From Pseudoxanthomonas sp. PXM03 (GTDB lineage: Bacteria; Pseudomonadota; Gammaproteobacteria; Xanthomonadales; Xanthomonadaceae), in contig NZ_JACVAU010000003.1 in the NCBI RefSeq assembly GCF_014852005.1, positions 371,065 through 435,064 of the forward strand: DNA of 64,000 bases, read 5' to 3'. Shown here one piece after another: positions 16,949 to 25,970 of this stretch; position 1 is the stretch's first letter, and each line of letters begins with the position of its first letter. The notes under the pieces were generated by a model. The model had not been told where the DNA came from. It saw only the letters and a program-made list of their open reading frames with translations, and made no database searches. The position numbers and the translations under genes were made by a program.

Positions 16949-17494
16949 GTGATCCGGAATCTGCTGCTGGCCATGTTCTTGGCCGCTGTCCCGCATGTGC
17001 ACGCCGCCGATGCCCTCCGGCAGCCTGGCGTGGGCGACGTGCCGCCCCCCATCACACTGAAGGATCGCGAGGGCAATCCCGTCGATCTGGATGCCCTCAA
17101 GGGCAAAGTGGTCGTGGTGACGTTCTGGGCATCGTGGTGCGGCCCCTGCCGGCGCGAGCTGCCGATGCTCGGCCACATGCAGAAGATCGTCGGCCGGGAG
17201 CACCTGGAAGTCATCGCCATCAACATGAAGGAACCGCGCAGCGACTACCTCGGCGTCCTTCGTGCCAACAAGGATCTGGACCTGACCTTCGTTCACGACG
17301 TCCGTGGCGTGGTGACGGACCGTTACGGCGTGACTGCGCTGCCGAACATGTTCGTCATCGGCCAGGATGGCCTCATCGTGCGCACCCATCGAGGTTACTC
17401 GGAGGCCGTGCTGGAATCCTTCTCCCGGGAGTTGCTCGCGCTGCTGCCCGAAGAGGCACTGCAGCGGCGCGTCCCCGCTCAGCCACCCCCGTAG
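16949..17494 (+). CDS. TlpA/ResA-like periplasmic thioredoxin
   Basis: This is an exported thioredoxin-fold protein of 181 residues with active-site WCGPC (Cys64, Cys67), probably a thiol reductant in the periplasm. I choose the GTG at 16949-16951 because GGGGAGG lies upstream and it gives a short signal peptide (MIRNLLLAMFLAAVPHVHA). The redoxin domain runs from about residue 28 to 165, with the cis-proline in TALPNMFV. Its end overlaps by 16 bases the end of the convergent gene on the other strand. Confidence 0.85.
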   Translation: MIRNLLLAMFLAAVPHVHAADALRQPGVGDVPPPITLKDREGNPVDLDALKGKVVVVTFWASWCGPCRRELPMLGHMQKIVGREHLEVIAINMKEPRSDYLGVLRANKDLDLTFVHDVRGVVTDRYGVTALPNMFVIGQDGLIVRTHRGYSEAVLESFSRELLALLPEEALQRRVPAQPPP

Positions 17495-17877
17495 CGCAGC
17501 CAGATCACGGCCGCCGCCTCATCCGCGAACACCTGCGCGTTGAATCCGTGTTCGTTGGCCAGCAGGCCCGCGAACTCCACCTGCGGCAGCTGGTCCGCAT
17601 GCCGCTCAACGTAGGCGATACGCACGGCCTCCATGCCCTGCCCCTGCATCGCCTGCACGAACTCCAGCAGTTGTCCCGGCGGCGGTGGCTCGCCTTCCAT
17701 GTCATCCACCACCAGCAGTGCACGTGGCGTCAACCGGCGGATCTCTCCCGCGATGACTTGCCAGTAGGCCAGCGTGGTCTCGAGCGTGCCATTGACGCCG
17801 GTCACCCACGCGCGCAATCCGTAGTCGGTGGTGGCGAACTCGATATGGAACAGCCGGCTGTCCACGCCCTCGCCCAC
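17479..17877 (-). CDS. Conserved hypothetical protein, possibly STAS/SpoIIAA-like
   Basis: The product is about 132 residues if it starts at GTG 17875-17877; a second GTG at 17863-17865 and an upstream ATG at 17938-17940 are alternatives. Segments such as RLFHIEFATTDYGLRAWVTG and PRALLVVDDMEGEPPPPGQLLEFV suggest an alpha/beta domain of the STAS-like type, but I do not recognise it firmly. It follows glutathione peroxidase almost without gap on the same strand and converges on the TlpA-like gene. Confidence 0.55.
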   Translation of the reverse strand: MGEGVDSRLFHIEFATTDYGLRAWVTGVNGTLETTLAYWQVIAGEIRRLTPRALLVVDDMEGEPPPPGQLLEFVQAMQGQGMEAVRIAYVERHADQLPQVEFAGLLANEHGFNAQVFADEAAAVIWLRYGGG

Positions 17878-17881
17878 GGCG

Positions 17882-18364
17882 TCAGGCCAATGCAGCGCGG
17901 ACGTCGCCCGCCAGCGACGCCGGCGCATCGGTCGGCGCATAACGCTTGATCACCTTGCCACCGCGGCCAACGAGGAACTTGCTGAAATTCCACTTGATCG
18001 CGCTGATGCCGAGCAGTCCGCTCTTCTCCTGCTTCAGCCACTTCCACAGCGGATGCGCACCCTCGCCATTGACGTCGATCTTGGCGAACATAGGGAACGT
18101 CACGTCGTAGTTCAGCGAGCAGAAGTTACGGATCTCGGCTTCATCGCCCGGCTCCTGGTGGCCGAACTGGTCGCACGGGAATCCCAGTACCACCAGCCCC
18201 TGCGGTCCGAACTCGCGCCACAGCGCCTCCAGGCCGGTGTATTGCGGCGTGAAGCCGCACTTGGACGCCACGTTGACGATCAGCAGGGCCTTGCCCTGGT
18301 ACTCGGACAGGGAACGCTCCTGGCCATCGAGGTCCTGGGCGGAAAAATCGTAGGCGGTGGTCAT
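17882..18364 (-). CDS. Glutathione peroxidase family protein
   Basis: The 160-residue protein is a thiol peroxidase that reduces hydroperoxides, in bacteria usually with thioredoxin or glutathione. Catalytic Cys36 lies in NVASKCGFTPQY; the second signature LGFPCDQFGHQEPG and the WNFSKFLV segment carry the other catalytic-site residues. The usual FPCNQF reads FPCDQF here. Length is normal for the family. The next gene on this strand begins within about five bases of its stop. Confidence 0.93.
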   Translation of the reverse strand: MTTAYDFSAQDLDGQERSLSEYQGKALLIVNVASKCGFTPQYTGLEALWREFGPQGLVVLGFPCDQFGHQEPGDEAEIRNFCSLNYDVTFPMFAKIDVNGEGAHPLWKWLKQEKSGLLGISAIKWNFSKFLVGRGGKVIKRYAPTDAPASLAGDVRAALA

Positions 18365-18491
18365 GTGTGCGCTCCGGGAAAGGCGCTATCAGACACCGCG
18401 CGCGCGTGCAGGGCAAGGCTTGCGCCCAGCGGCTGTCCAAGCCTCCGATGATCGGCTAACGTGGCCGCGCACCCGGTCCAGGATGCTGCCC

Positions 18492-19091
18492 ATGCAAGAA
18501 GCTGCCGATCCCGCCAGCCACGCCAGCCTCTACATCCATGTCCGCATCCTGCTGGGCATGATCGTCGGCCTGGGCCTGACCCACCTGCTGCGCCACGTCG
18601 CGCGCCTGGTGGAGCGACCGAACGCTCACCGCATCCATGGCGTCCACCTTGTCTGGGCCGCCTTCATGTTCGTCTATCTCCTGCACTTCTGGTGGTGGGA
18701 ATTCAGCCTGTCCCACCAGGCGCACTGGAACTTCAACCTCTACCTGTACGTCACGCTGTACGCGCTGCTGCTGTACCTGCTGTGCGCACTGGTGTTCCCG
18801 GAATCGCTGCCGGAAGGCGGTGGCTACCGCGAGTACTACTACGGGCGACGGCACTGGTTCTTCGGTCTGCTGGCGTTGATGTTCGTCGTCGATATCGGCG
18901 ACACCCTGATCAAGGGCGCGACCTATGCCCAGCAGCTGGGACCGGAGTACTGGGTGCGCAACACGGTGTATGTCGCCGGCAGCCTGGTGGCCATCGCCAC
19001 GCGCAACCCGCGCTTCCACGGCACGTTCGCGGTGATGGCACTGCTGTACGAGTTGTCATGGATCTGGCGGCGTTACGAGATCCTGACGTAG
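18492..19091 (+). CDS. Integral membrane protein of unknown function
   Basis: The product is a hydrophobic protein of about 199 residues with roughly six membrane segments (examples: ILLGMIVGLGLTHLL, HLVWAAFMFVYLLHFWWW, LYVTLYALLLYLLCALVF). I prefer ATG 18492 because AGGA lies eight bases upstream; ATG 18483 is equally in frame. I do not recognise the family and see no catalytic motif. It is followed by an inverted-repeat element. Confidence 0.7.
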   Translation: MQEAADPASHASLYIHVRILLGMIVGLGLTHLLRHVARLVERPNAHRIHGVHLVWAAFMFVYLLHFWWWEFSLSHQAHWNFNLYLYVTLYALLLYLLCALVFPESLPEGGGYREYYYGRRHWFFGLLALMFVVDIGDTLIKGATYAQQLGPEYWVRNTVYVAGSLVAIATRNPRFHGTFAVMALLYELSWIWRRYEILT

Positions 19092-19102
19092 CCCTGCCCT
19101 CC

Positions 19103-19178
19103 TGTAGGAGCGACGTCAGTCGCGACCGCAGACTGGGAATCCTCAAGGCATACGGTCGCGACTGACGTCGCTCCTGCA
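19103..19178. repeat. Long inverted repeat (REP/terminator-like)
   Basis: Two 26-base arms (19103-19128 and 19153-19178) are complementary with one mismatch and are separated by 24 bases. The arm contains GGAGCGACGTCAGTCGCGAC, a sequence type I know as a dispersed repeat in this family. It lies between two convergent genes and could serve as a bidirectional terminator. Confidence 0.8.
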
Positions 19179-19187
19179 ACAGCTGGG

Positions 19188-21221
19188 TCAGCGAACAGAT
19201 TGCACTTTCAGTGCAGGCGCAAACGGCCTGATCCCCAGCGCTTCGTGGATCTCGGCCGGGTAGTACGCACGCCCGTCCTTGATCACCAGCGCGAGCTTGC
19301 GGATGTCGCTGATGTTCTCCGTCGGGTCGCCATCCACCAGCACCAGATCGGCGCGCTTGCCGGGCGCGATGGAGCCGGCGTCGTCCAGCGTGCGGCTGTA
19401 CTTCGCGCCGTTCCAGGTCGCCACCTGCAGCACCTGCGAGGGCGTCAGCCCCGCCTGCACATACAGTTCCAGCTCGCGCTGCAGGGTGAAGCCGGGCAGT
19501 TCGTCCGTGCCCGCGACCAGCGGGACACCTGCGCGATACATGCGCCCGGTGAAGTCGACCAGCTTGTCGAAGCTGCGCTTGTAGCGGGCACCGGTGACGT
19601 CGTCAGGAATGTTCAGTTCCGCAGCGCGGCGACCGCGTTGCACGTCCGGCGGGAGGTGGTCGGCCACATCGGCGACGATCGGCGACAATTGGCCCTCGCG
19701 CTGGTGCAGGAACTCGAACGTCGCCAGCGTCGGATCGACGACGACCTGCTTCTTCGCCAGTTCGGCGATGAAGTCCTGTACCGGCTTGCTGTCGAAATCC
19801 AGCCCATCGGTCTTGTCGGCGACCAGGTAGAAACGCGCCAGCGTGCGCGTGTCGGTTTCGGGGGTGACGAAGAAGTTCAGCATCACCTGGTTGATGTGCT
19901 GGATCTCGTCATAGCCCTGTTCCACCACGTCCTGCGCCCGCATGAAGGCAGGCACGTGGCCGCTGACGCGGATGCCGCGCTGGTGAGCGTAGGCGGCGGT
20001 GTCGCGCAGGATCTCTTTCGGGAAGGAATTGTAGATCTTGATCTGCGGGTAACCATGGTCGGCGTACCAGTCGATCGCCTGTTTCGCGCCGGGCAGGTCC
20101 TTCACCACGAAGCCGCCCTGCGAGGAATGCGGGCTCTGGCCTTCGATGTAGCCGGCGGGAATCACGCGCGGATGCATCAGCGTGCCGGCCTTCTCCTCGG
20201 CCATCAGCTGTTGCAGCGTCGCGTTGTCGTTGCCCATGTCACGTGCGCTGGTGACGCCCGCCGCCAGGTGCAGGCCGCCTTCCCAGCTGCCGGCGTGCAC
20301 ATGCATGTCGTAAAGCCCCGGCAGCAGCACGTGGTTGCCGGCGTCGACGACCTGTTGCGCCTCCACCGTCACCTGTCCGGCCGGCGACACCGACACGATC
20401 CTGCCATCGCGCACGACCACGTCGGAGGAAGCACCGAGCACGGCCTTTTCGCTGTCGAAGACGCGCGCATTCCGGATGAGCGTGGTACCCGGCAACGGAT
20501 GCGCCAGGCGCTGCTGCAGTGCCACCAGTGCCTCGCGCTCGGCGATCTTCTGGCGGGCTTCCAGCGTGTCGGCCGTGCCCTGCCAGCCGTCTTCGATGAG
20601 CTGCAGGAAGCCCGGGTAGATGTAAGCGAACAAGCGCGGCTCGGCATCACGCGTTACCCATACGAAGCTCGGCGTGAAGCCGATGCCGGTCAGCGCCAGC
20701 AGGTCGACCGTGCGCGACTGCGTGCCAGTGCGGATGTCCATCGACGCGAGCTTGCGTTGCGTCAGCGTGCCGCTGGGAACCAGCGGCAACTTCCCATCCG
20801 CCTGCCTGGCCAGCGCCGCCAGTGCCACCGACGTCGTGGCCGGCGTGCCGCCGAGCGGCGTGTACAGCGCCGTGCCGGTGAAGCTATGCGTGCCTGCGTC
20901 GGAGGTGCTCTTCCATTGGCCACGGTCGCCGTCACGGGTGAACGTCTCGTCCACCGGCGCACCGAACGTGGATACGCCTTTCACCTGGTAACGCTCGAAC
21001 GTACCGTCGGCCGCGAGCCGGTACTCTTCCTTCAGCTCCGGTCCGCGCCCGTTGTCCTTGAAGATGAAGTCCACCCGGGTGACGCCGTCATTTCCGACCG
21101 TCACGGTCTGTTCCCCGGCCTTCTTGCCACCATCGACCAGCGCGATGTACTTCAGGGTCTCGGCGGCCAGCGCCGACGGGGCCAGCAGCAGCGCACAGCA
21201 GAACGCAAGGACAGGCTTCAC
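19188..21221 (-). CDS. Secreted amidohydrolase-family protein
   Basis: This 677-residue exported protein has a signal peptide (about 1-19, LLAPSALA), an unassigned N-terminal beta-rich region to about residue 230, and a metal-dependent amidohydrolase domain. The metal-site signature is LLPGLYDMHVHAG; later segments are VSGHVPAF and GTDELPGFTLQRELELYVQAGLTP. Secreted Xanthomonadaceae relatives often act on peptides or cyclic amides, but the substrate here is unknown. It converges on the upstream membrane-protein gene across an inverted repeat and diverges from dcp. Confidence 0.85.
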   Translation of the reverse strand: MKPVLAFCCALLLAPSALAAETLKYIALVDGGKKAGEQTVTVGNDGVTRVDFIFKDNGRGPELKEEYRLAADGTFERYQVKGVSTFGAPVDETFTRDGDRGQWKSTSDAGTHSFTGTALYTPLGGTPATTSVALAALARQADGKLPLVPSGTLTQRKLASMDIRTGTQSRTVDLLALTGIGFTPSFVWVTRDAEPRLFAYIYPGFLQLIEDGWQGTADTLEARQKIAEREALVALQQRLAHPLPGTTLIRNARVFDSEKAVLGASSDVVVRDGRIVSVSPAGQVTVEAQQVVDAGNHVLLPGLYDMHVHAGSWEGGLHLAAGVTSARDMGNDNATLQQLMAEEKAGTLMHPRVIPAGYIEGQSPHSSQGGFVVKDLPGAKQAIDWYADHGYPQIKIYNSFPKEILRDTAAYAHQRGIRVSGHVPAFMRAQDVVEQGYDEIQHINQVMLNFFVTPETDTRTLARFYLVADKTDGLDFDSKPVQDFIAELAKKQVVVDPTLATFEFLHQREGQLSPIVADVADHLPPDVQRGRRAAELNIPDDVTGARYKRSFDKLVDFTGRMYRAGVPLVAGTDELPGFTLQRELELYVQAGLTPSQVLQVATWNGAKYSRTLDDAGSIAPGKRADLVLVDGDPTENISDIRKLALVIKDGRAYYPAEIHEALGIRPFAPALKVQSVR

Positions 21222-21365
21222 AGGACTCTCCGGCTAGGGACGCACGATGCGATTCTCCCGCAGATTGAGGCCCCGCCGGGTCCGTCGCCCATGCCTTTCG
21301 TCATGGGTCCGGTCCGCCCCCCTGGGTTACCCTTGGGAATCCACTCTGTCAGGACGTTGCGCTAC

Positions 21366-23555
21366 ATGACCACCCGCCTCGCCATCGCGCTCGCCGCGAC
21401 CCTCGGACTCGCCATGCCCGCCTACAGCCAGGCCGCCACCCCGGCCACCCAGACCGCCCAGGTCGCCAATCCCTTCTTCGCCGAAAGCCCGCTGCCGCTG
21501 CATTACCCGCAGTTCGACAAGATCAAGGACAGCGACTTCGCCCCCGCCTTCGACGCCGGCATGGCCGAGCAGCTGAAGGAGATGGACGCCATTGCCAACG
21601 ACCCGGCCGCGCCCACCTTCGAGAACACCATCATCGCGATGGAGAAATCCGGCCAGGTGCTGGACCGCGCCACCACCGTGTTCTTCAACCTGGTGGGCAC
21701 CGACACCAACGATGCGCGCAACAAGCTGCGCGCCGATTACTCGGCGAAATTCGCCGCGCATGGCGACGCCATCAGCCTGAATCCGAAGCTGTTCGCCCGC
21801 ATCAAGGCGCTGTTCGACAAGCGCAACGACCTGGGCCTGGACGCGCAGGGCGTGCGCCTGATCGAGCGCTACCACACCAGCTTCGTGCGCTCCGGCGCCA
21901 ACCTCAACGACGCCGACAAGGCGACGCTGAAGAAAATGAACGGTGAACTGGCGTCGCTGGGCACCACCTTCAGCGACAACGTGCTGAAGGAAGTCAACGC
22001 CTCGGCCGTCGTCGTTGACGACGTGAAGCAACTCGCCGGCCTGACCGATGGCCAGATCGCCACCGCTGCCGAAGCCGCCAAGAAGCGTGGCCTCGAGGGC
22101 AAGTACGTCCTGACCCTGCTCAACACCACGGGCCAGCCGCCGGAGTCGCAGCTGACCAACCGCGCCCTGCGCCAGCGCCTGCACGAGGCGTCGGTCGTGC
22201 GCGGCAGCCGCGGCGGCGAGTTCGACACCACCGCGCTGGTCTCGCGCATCATGAAGCTGCGCGCCGACCGCGCGAAACTGCTGGGCTACCCCAACCACGC
22301 CGCGTACGGCCTGGAAGACCAGACCGCGCGCACGCCGGAAGCCGTCAATGCGATGCTGGGCAAGCTGGCGCCGGCCGCCGTGGCCAACGCCAAGCGCGAG
22401 GCCGCCGACCTGCAGGCGATGATCGACCAGGAGCAGAAGGCCAAGGGCGAGCCGACCTTCGCGCTTGAGCCGTGGGACTGGGCGTTCTACACCGAGAAGG
22501 TACGCGCGGCGAAGTACAACTTCGACGAGTCGCAGCTCAAGCCGTACTTCGAGATGAAGAACGTGCTGGAAAACGGCGTGTTCTACGCCGCGACGCAGCT
22601 GTACGGCCTGACGTTCAAGGAACGCACCGACCTGCCGAAGTACCACGCCGACACCTGGACCTACGACGTGTTCAACGCCGACGGTTCGCAGCTGGCGATC
22701 TTCATCTTCGACCCGTATGCGCGCGACTCCAAGCGCGGCGGCGCGTGGATGAACTCGTACGTGTCGCAGTCCGGCCTGACCGGCGACAAGCCGGTGGTCG
22801 CCAACCACCTGAACGTACCGAAGCCGCCGGCCGGCGAGCCGACGCTGATGACGTGGGATGAAGTCACCACCACGTTCCACGAGTTCGGCCATGCGCTGCA
22901 CGGCATGTTCTCCGACGTGAAGTATCCGTACTTCAGCGGTACCAGCGTGCCGCGCGATTTCGTGGAGTACCCGTCGCAGGTCAACGAGATGTGGGCCGAC
23001 TGGCCGTCGATCCTGGCCAACTATGCCAAGCACCACAAGACCGGCGAGGCGATGCCGCAGGCACTGCTGGACAAGGTGATTGCTGCGTCCAAGTTCAACC
23101 AGGGCTTCGCCACCACCGAGTACCTGGGCGCCGCGATGCTGGACCAGCGCTGGCACCAGATCACCGCCGACCAGGTGCCGGACGCCGCCGGCGTGATGAA
23201 GTTCGAGGCCGCCGCACTGACCGCCGACGGCATCAACTACAAGCCGGTGCCGCCGCGCTACAAGACCCCGTACTTCAGCCACATCATGGGCGGCTACTCG
23301 GCCGGCTACTACGCCTACATCTGGTCGGAAGTGCTGGACGCCAACAGCGTGGAATGGTTCAAGAACAACGGTGGTCTGAAGCGCGAGAACGGCGACCACT
23401 TCCGCAAGACGCTGCTGTCGCAGGGCGGCAGCCAGGATGCGATGAAGCTGTTCCGCGACTTCGCCGGCCACGATCCCAGGATCGAGCCCTTGCTGGAAAA
23501 GCGCGGCCTGACGGCACCCGCCAGCACTGCGCCGGCGGCCAAGCAGGTCAAGTAA
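21366..23555 (+). CDS. dcp: Peptidyl-dipeptidase Dcp, M3 metallopeptidase
   Basis: This 729-residue zinc peptidase removes C-terminal dipeptides from oligopeptides. The start is ATG 21366 (MTTRLAIALAATLGLAMPAYS), giving a signal peptide and thus probable periplasmic location. The zinc site is HEFGH (His505, Glu506, His509). Other M3 features are ERYHTSFVRSG and GGYSAGYYAYIWSEVL. The frame is open far upstream, but that part is antisense to the amidohydrolase gene and has no coding character. A hairpin follows the stop. Confidence 0.95.
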   Translation: MTTRLAIALAATLGLAMPAYSQAATPATQTAQVANPFFAESPLPLHYPQFDKIKDSDFAPAFDAGMAEQLKEMDAIANDPAAPTFENTIIAMEKSGQVLDRATTVFFNLVGTDTNDARNKLRADYSAKFAAHGDAISLNPKLFARIKALFDKRNDLGLDAQGVRLIERYHTSFVRSGANLNDADKATLKKMNGELASLGTTFSDNVLKEVNASAVVVDDVKQLAGLTDGQIATAAEAAKKRGLEGKYVLTLLNTTGQPPESQLTNRALRQRLHEASVVRGSRGGEFDTTALVSRIMKLRADRAKLLGYPNHAAYGLEDQTARTPEAVNAMLGKLAPAAVANAKREAADLQAMIDQEQKAKGEPTFALEPWDWAFYTEKVRAAKYNFDESQLKPYFEMKNVLENGVFYAATQLYGLTFKERTDLPKYHADTWTYDVFNADGSQLAIFIFDPYARDSKRGGAWMNSYVSQSGLTGDKPVVANHLNVPKPPAGEPTLMTWDEVTTTFHEFGHALHGMFSDVKYPYFSGTSVPRDFVEYPSQVNEMWADWPSILANYAKHHKTGEAMPQALLDKVIAASKFNQGFATTEYLGAAMLDQRWHQITADQVPDAAGVMKFEAAALTADGINYKPVPPRYKTPYFSHIMGGYSAGYYAYIWSEVLDANSVEWFKNNGGLKRENGDHFRKTLLSQGGSQDAMKLFRDFAGHDPRIEPLLEKRGLTAPASTAPAAKQVK

Positions 23556-23583
23556 GCGGACCTGCCAGGTTGCATGATGTTTC

Positions 23584-23613
23584 CCACGCCACCTTCGGGT
23601 GGCGTGGTGCTTT
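23584..23613 (+). terminator. Probable terminator hairpin after dcp
   Basis: A 10-base perfect stem (CCACGCCACC with GGTGGCGTGG) with a TTCG tetraloop is followed by the weak T-rich tract TGCTTTC. Confidence 0.7.
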
Positions 23614-23646
23614 CAGGGGGCTGGAATCCACGGGTGACGCGCAGGG

Positions 23647-23692
23647 TTTTCCACAATGCGTGTGGATGGAACCTGCACGAAACTGTGGATAA
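23647..23692. promoter_or_regulatory. Cluster of DnaA-box-like 9-mers
   Basis: TTTTCCACA (23647-23655), TGTGGATGG (23661-23669) and TGTGGATAA (23684-23692) lie within 46 bases. The last is a perfect reverse-strand DnaA box (TTATCCACA); the others have one or two mismatches. Function is inferred only. Confidence 0.4.
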
Positions 23693-23864
23693 CCCTCTGG
23701 CCGCCTTGTGCGGCGGACATGTCAAGACGGGCGGCGAAAATTTCGCCACTCCGCACTGCCGAACATCGGGTATGCCCTGGCGCACCATCACGGCGCCCTC
23801 GATGCCTTGAAGGTTGATCGAGAGCGTGGCACGCCAGGGCGCACCCTACGTTTCGCGGATGGGA

Positions 23865-24749
23865 TCAGGCGTCGAAGGCCTTGCCCAGCGCCGCATAGGC
23901 CTGGCGCTGCTCATCGGTCTCCGCACGCGGCGCCGTGATCTCCAGTTCCACGATCTGGTCACCGGGTGGCGTGCCGGGCAGGCCGCGCCCGCGCAGGCGC
24001 AGCTTGCGGCCGGAATCCGAGTCCGCCGGGATCTTCAGGTCCACTGCGCCACCCAGCGTGGGGACGCTGACGGTTGCGCCGAGCGCCGCTTGCCAGGGCG
24101 TCAACGACAGCACATGGATGATGTTGCGGCCGTCCACCTCGAACTGCGGGTGCGGCGCGTACTCCACTTCCAGCAGCAGGTTTCCGCCTTGCGTACCCTG
24201 CCCGGCGAGCCGGATCACCTGCCCCGGCTTCACCCCCGTCGGCACGCGGACATCGAGCTGCCGCCCGTTGACGTTCACCCGCACGCTGCCGCCGTCATGC
24301 ACCGCCTGCAACGGCACCGACAGCTTCGCGCGCGAATCCCGCATTGGCTGCGGTCCGCGCGACTGCGCCTGCTCCGCGCGGGCGCGCCTGCCAAACAACC
24401 CCTCGAAGAAATCACTGAACCCGCCAGTGCCACCGCCCGCACCACCGAAGATCTCCTCGTAATCGAAGTCCTGCGATCCCGGCCCGCCGCGCCCGAAATC
24501 AGGCGGCGGGCGGAACTCCTCTCCGGGCCGATAGCCGCGCGCGCGCAGCTGGTCGTAGGCTGCCCGCTTCTGCGGATCACGCAAGGCTTCGTACGCTTCG
24601 TTGACGGCCTTGAACTGATCCTCGGCACCGGGCTCCTTGCTGACGTCAGGGTGGTACTTGCGGGCCAAACGACGGTACGCCGTCTTGATCTCGGCGTCGC
24701 CGGCCGTGGGCTCGACGCCCAGTACCGCGTAATAGTCCTTGAACTGCAT
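23865..24749 (-). CDS. cbpA: Curved-DNA-binding protein / DnaJ-type co-chaperone
   Basis: The 294-residue protein has an N-terminal J domain (DYYAVLGVEPTAGDAEIKTAYRRLARKYHPD, with the HPD motif that stimulates DnaK), a Gly/Phe-rich linker, and the two-part DnaJ C-terminal substrate domain (LSVPLQAVHDGGSVRV to LRGRGLPGTPPGDQIVELEI). It lacks the zinc-finger CXXC repeats of DnaJ, which fits CbpA. It lies next to a small heat-shock protein gene on the same strand, consistent with a protein-quality-control pair, although a terminator-like hairpin separates them. Confidence 0.92.
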   Translation of the reverse strand: MQFKDYYAVLGVEPTAGDAEIKTAYRRLARKYHPDVSKEPGAEDQFKAVNEAYEALRDPQKRAAYDQLRARGYRPGEEFRPPPDFGRGGPGSQDFDYEEIFGGAGGGTGGFSDFFEGLFGRRARAEQAQSRGPQPMRDSRAKLSVPLQAVHDGGSVRVNVNGRQLDVRVPTGVKPGQVIRLAGQGTQGGNLLLEVEYAPHPQFEVDGRNIIHVLSLTPWQAALGATVSVPTLGGAVDLKIPADSDSGRKLRLRGRGLPGTPPGDQIVELEITAPRAETDEQRQAYAALGKAFDA

Positions 24750-24803
24750 GGAATCTCCGCACGATCACGCGGGATGCCGTCCACCATGGCGGGGAGGCAT
24801 CCG

Positions 24804-24831
24804 GAAAAAAGAAAAGGCCCGCGACGCGGGC
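24804..24831 (-). terminator. Terminator after the small heat-shock protein gene
   Basis: On the minus strand the stem GCCCGC/GCGGGC with a three-base loop is followed by CCTTTTCTTTTTT. It lies about 70 bases after the hsp20 stop. Confidence 0.8.
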
Positions 24832-24898
24832 GCCACGGGCCGATTCTATCGCTCCGCCCGCGGCCCCGCCGTGTCGCCCGGCGGGGCCGCGGCACGGC

Positions 24899-25339
24899 TT
24901 ACTGCACCTGGATGCGGCGTGGCGTGGTTTCAGGCTTCTTGGGGATATCGATCTGCAGGACGCCATGCCTGCCGGTGGCGGTGATGCCATCGGCGTTGGC
25001 GCTGTCCGGCAGCGAGAAGCGGCGGTAGAAGGTGCCGTGGACGCGTTCCATGCGGGAATAACGCGCCCCCTCTTCCTTTTCCGACACCCGTTCGCCCCGC
25101 AGGGTCAGGATGCCCTTGTCCATGTGGATCTCGATGTCCTTGGGATCCACGCCCGGAATGTCGGCCAGGATCACGAAACGGTCGTTGTCCTCGCGGATGT
25201 CCACGCGCGGCGCCCACTGGCTGGTCACCACGTTGGACTGGTCGGCGTCGGCCTCGCCCAGGAAACGGTCGAAGACCTGCTTGATCTCGTCCTGCAGGCC
25301 GCGGGCATTGCCCCAAGGGTTGTACTGCACGATGCTCAT
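24899..25339 (-). CDS. Hsp20/alpha-crystallin small heat-shock protein
   Basis: This 146-residue holdase-type chaperone binds unfolding proteins. The alpha-crystallin domain covers about residues 42-140 (PRVDIREDNDRFVILADIPGVDPKDIEIHMDKGILTLRGERV). The ATG at 25337-25339 has GAGGAG eight bases upstream and gives the family-typical N-terminus MSIVQYNPWG. An upstream in-frame start would add 40 unrelated residues. It is divergent from the peroxiredoxin gene and is followed by a terminator. Confidence 0.94.
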   Translation of the reverse strand: MSIVQYNPWGNARGLQDEIKQVFDRFLGEADADQSNVVTSQWAPRVDIREDNDRFVILADIPGVDPKDIEIHMDKGILTLRGERVSEKEEGARYSRMERVHGTFYRRFSLPDSANADGITATGRHGVLQIDIPKKPETTPRRIQVQ

Positions 25340-25487
25340 GTCGGTAGCTCCTCTGGAAGTGGCGCCGGTCCTGCCGGGCGCCGATGTCCCGGAAATAGGC
25401 GCTTGCCCGGTCATTTCAAGACCGTCACGGCCACACCACACCGACACGCTAAACTGCATTCAGTTTTCCTCCACACAAGGCATTCCC

Positions 25488-25967
25488 ATGAGCATCCAGG
25501 TTGGCGAGCGCATTCCCGAAGTGACCCTCAAGCGGATCCGCGAGGGCGTGGAGACGGTCGACACCGTCACCCTGTTCGATGGCCGCAAGGCCGTGCTGTT
25601 CGCTGTCCCCGGCGCGTTCACCCCGACCTGCTCGGAGAAGCACCTGCCCAGCTACGTGCAGCACTTCGACGACTTCCGCAGCCGCGGCATCGAGGTCTTC
25701 TGCGTGTCGGTCAACGATCCCTTCGTCATGCAGGCCTGGGGCAAGACCCAGCACGTGCCGGATGGCCTGCAGATGCTCGCCGACGGCAATGCCGACCTGG
25801 CCAAGGCACTGGGCCTGGAGATGGACGCCAGCGCCTACGGCATGGGCATCCGCGCCAAGCGCTTCGCACTGTATGTGGAAGACGGCGTGGTGAAGAACGT
25901 GTTCGTGGAAGCGCCCGGCGAGTACAAGGTCTCCGGCGCGGAGCATGTGCTGGAACACATCGGCTGA
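25488..25967 (+). CDS. Peroxiredoxin (Prx5 type)
   Basis: The 159-residue cytoplasmic peroxidase has the Prx5-type active site FAVPGAFTPTCSEKHLPSY with peroxidatic Cys48, the VSVNDPFVMQAWG segment, and Cys72 in EVFCVSVND. It reduces peroxides with glutathione/glutaredoxin or thioredoxin. The start is ATG 25488 behind AAGG; a longer frame upstream is antisense to hsp20. It is divergent from hsp20, and a membrane-protein gene follows two to three bases after its stop. Confidence 0.94.
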   Translation: MSIQVGERIPEVTLKRIREGVETVDTVTLFDGRKAVLFAVPGAFTPTCSEKHLPSYVQHFDDFRSRGIEVFCVSVNDPFVMQAWGKTQHVPDGLQMLADGNADLAKALGLEMDASAYGMGIRAKRFALYVEDGVVKNVFVEAPGEYKVSGAEHVLEHIG

Positions 25968-25970
25968 CGG

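Larger units (their letters stand above)
23556..23864. other. Intergenic region with hairpin and DnaA-box-like sites
   Basis: These 309 bases between dcp and cbpA hold a hairpin, three DnaA-box-like sequences (23647-23692) and a 15-base palindrome GGCGAAAATTTCGCC (23733-23747). I see no coding sequence. Confidence 0.6.

Noticed and set aside
21327..23471. 714-codon minus-strand ORF over dcp
   Set aside because: Antisense to a clear M3 peptidase; composition is that of a shadow frame.
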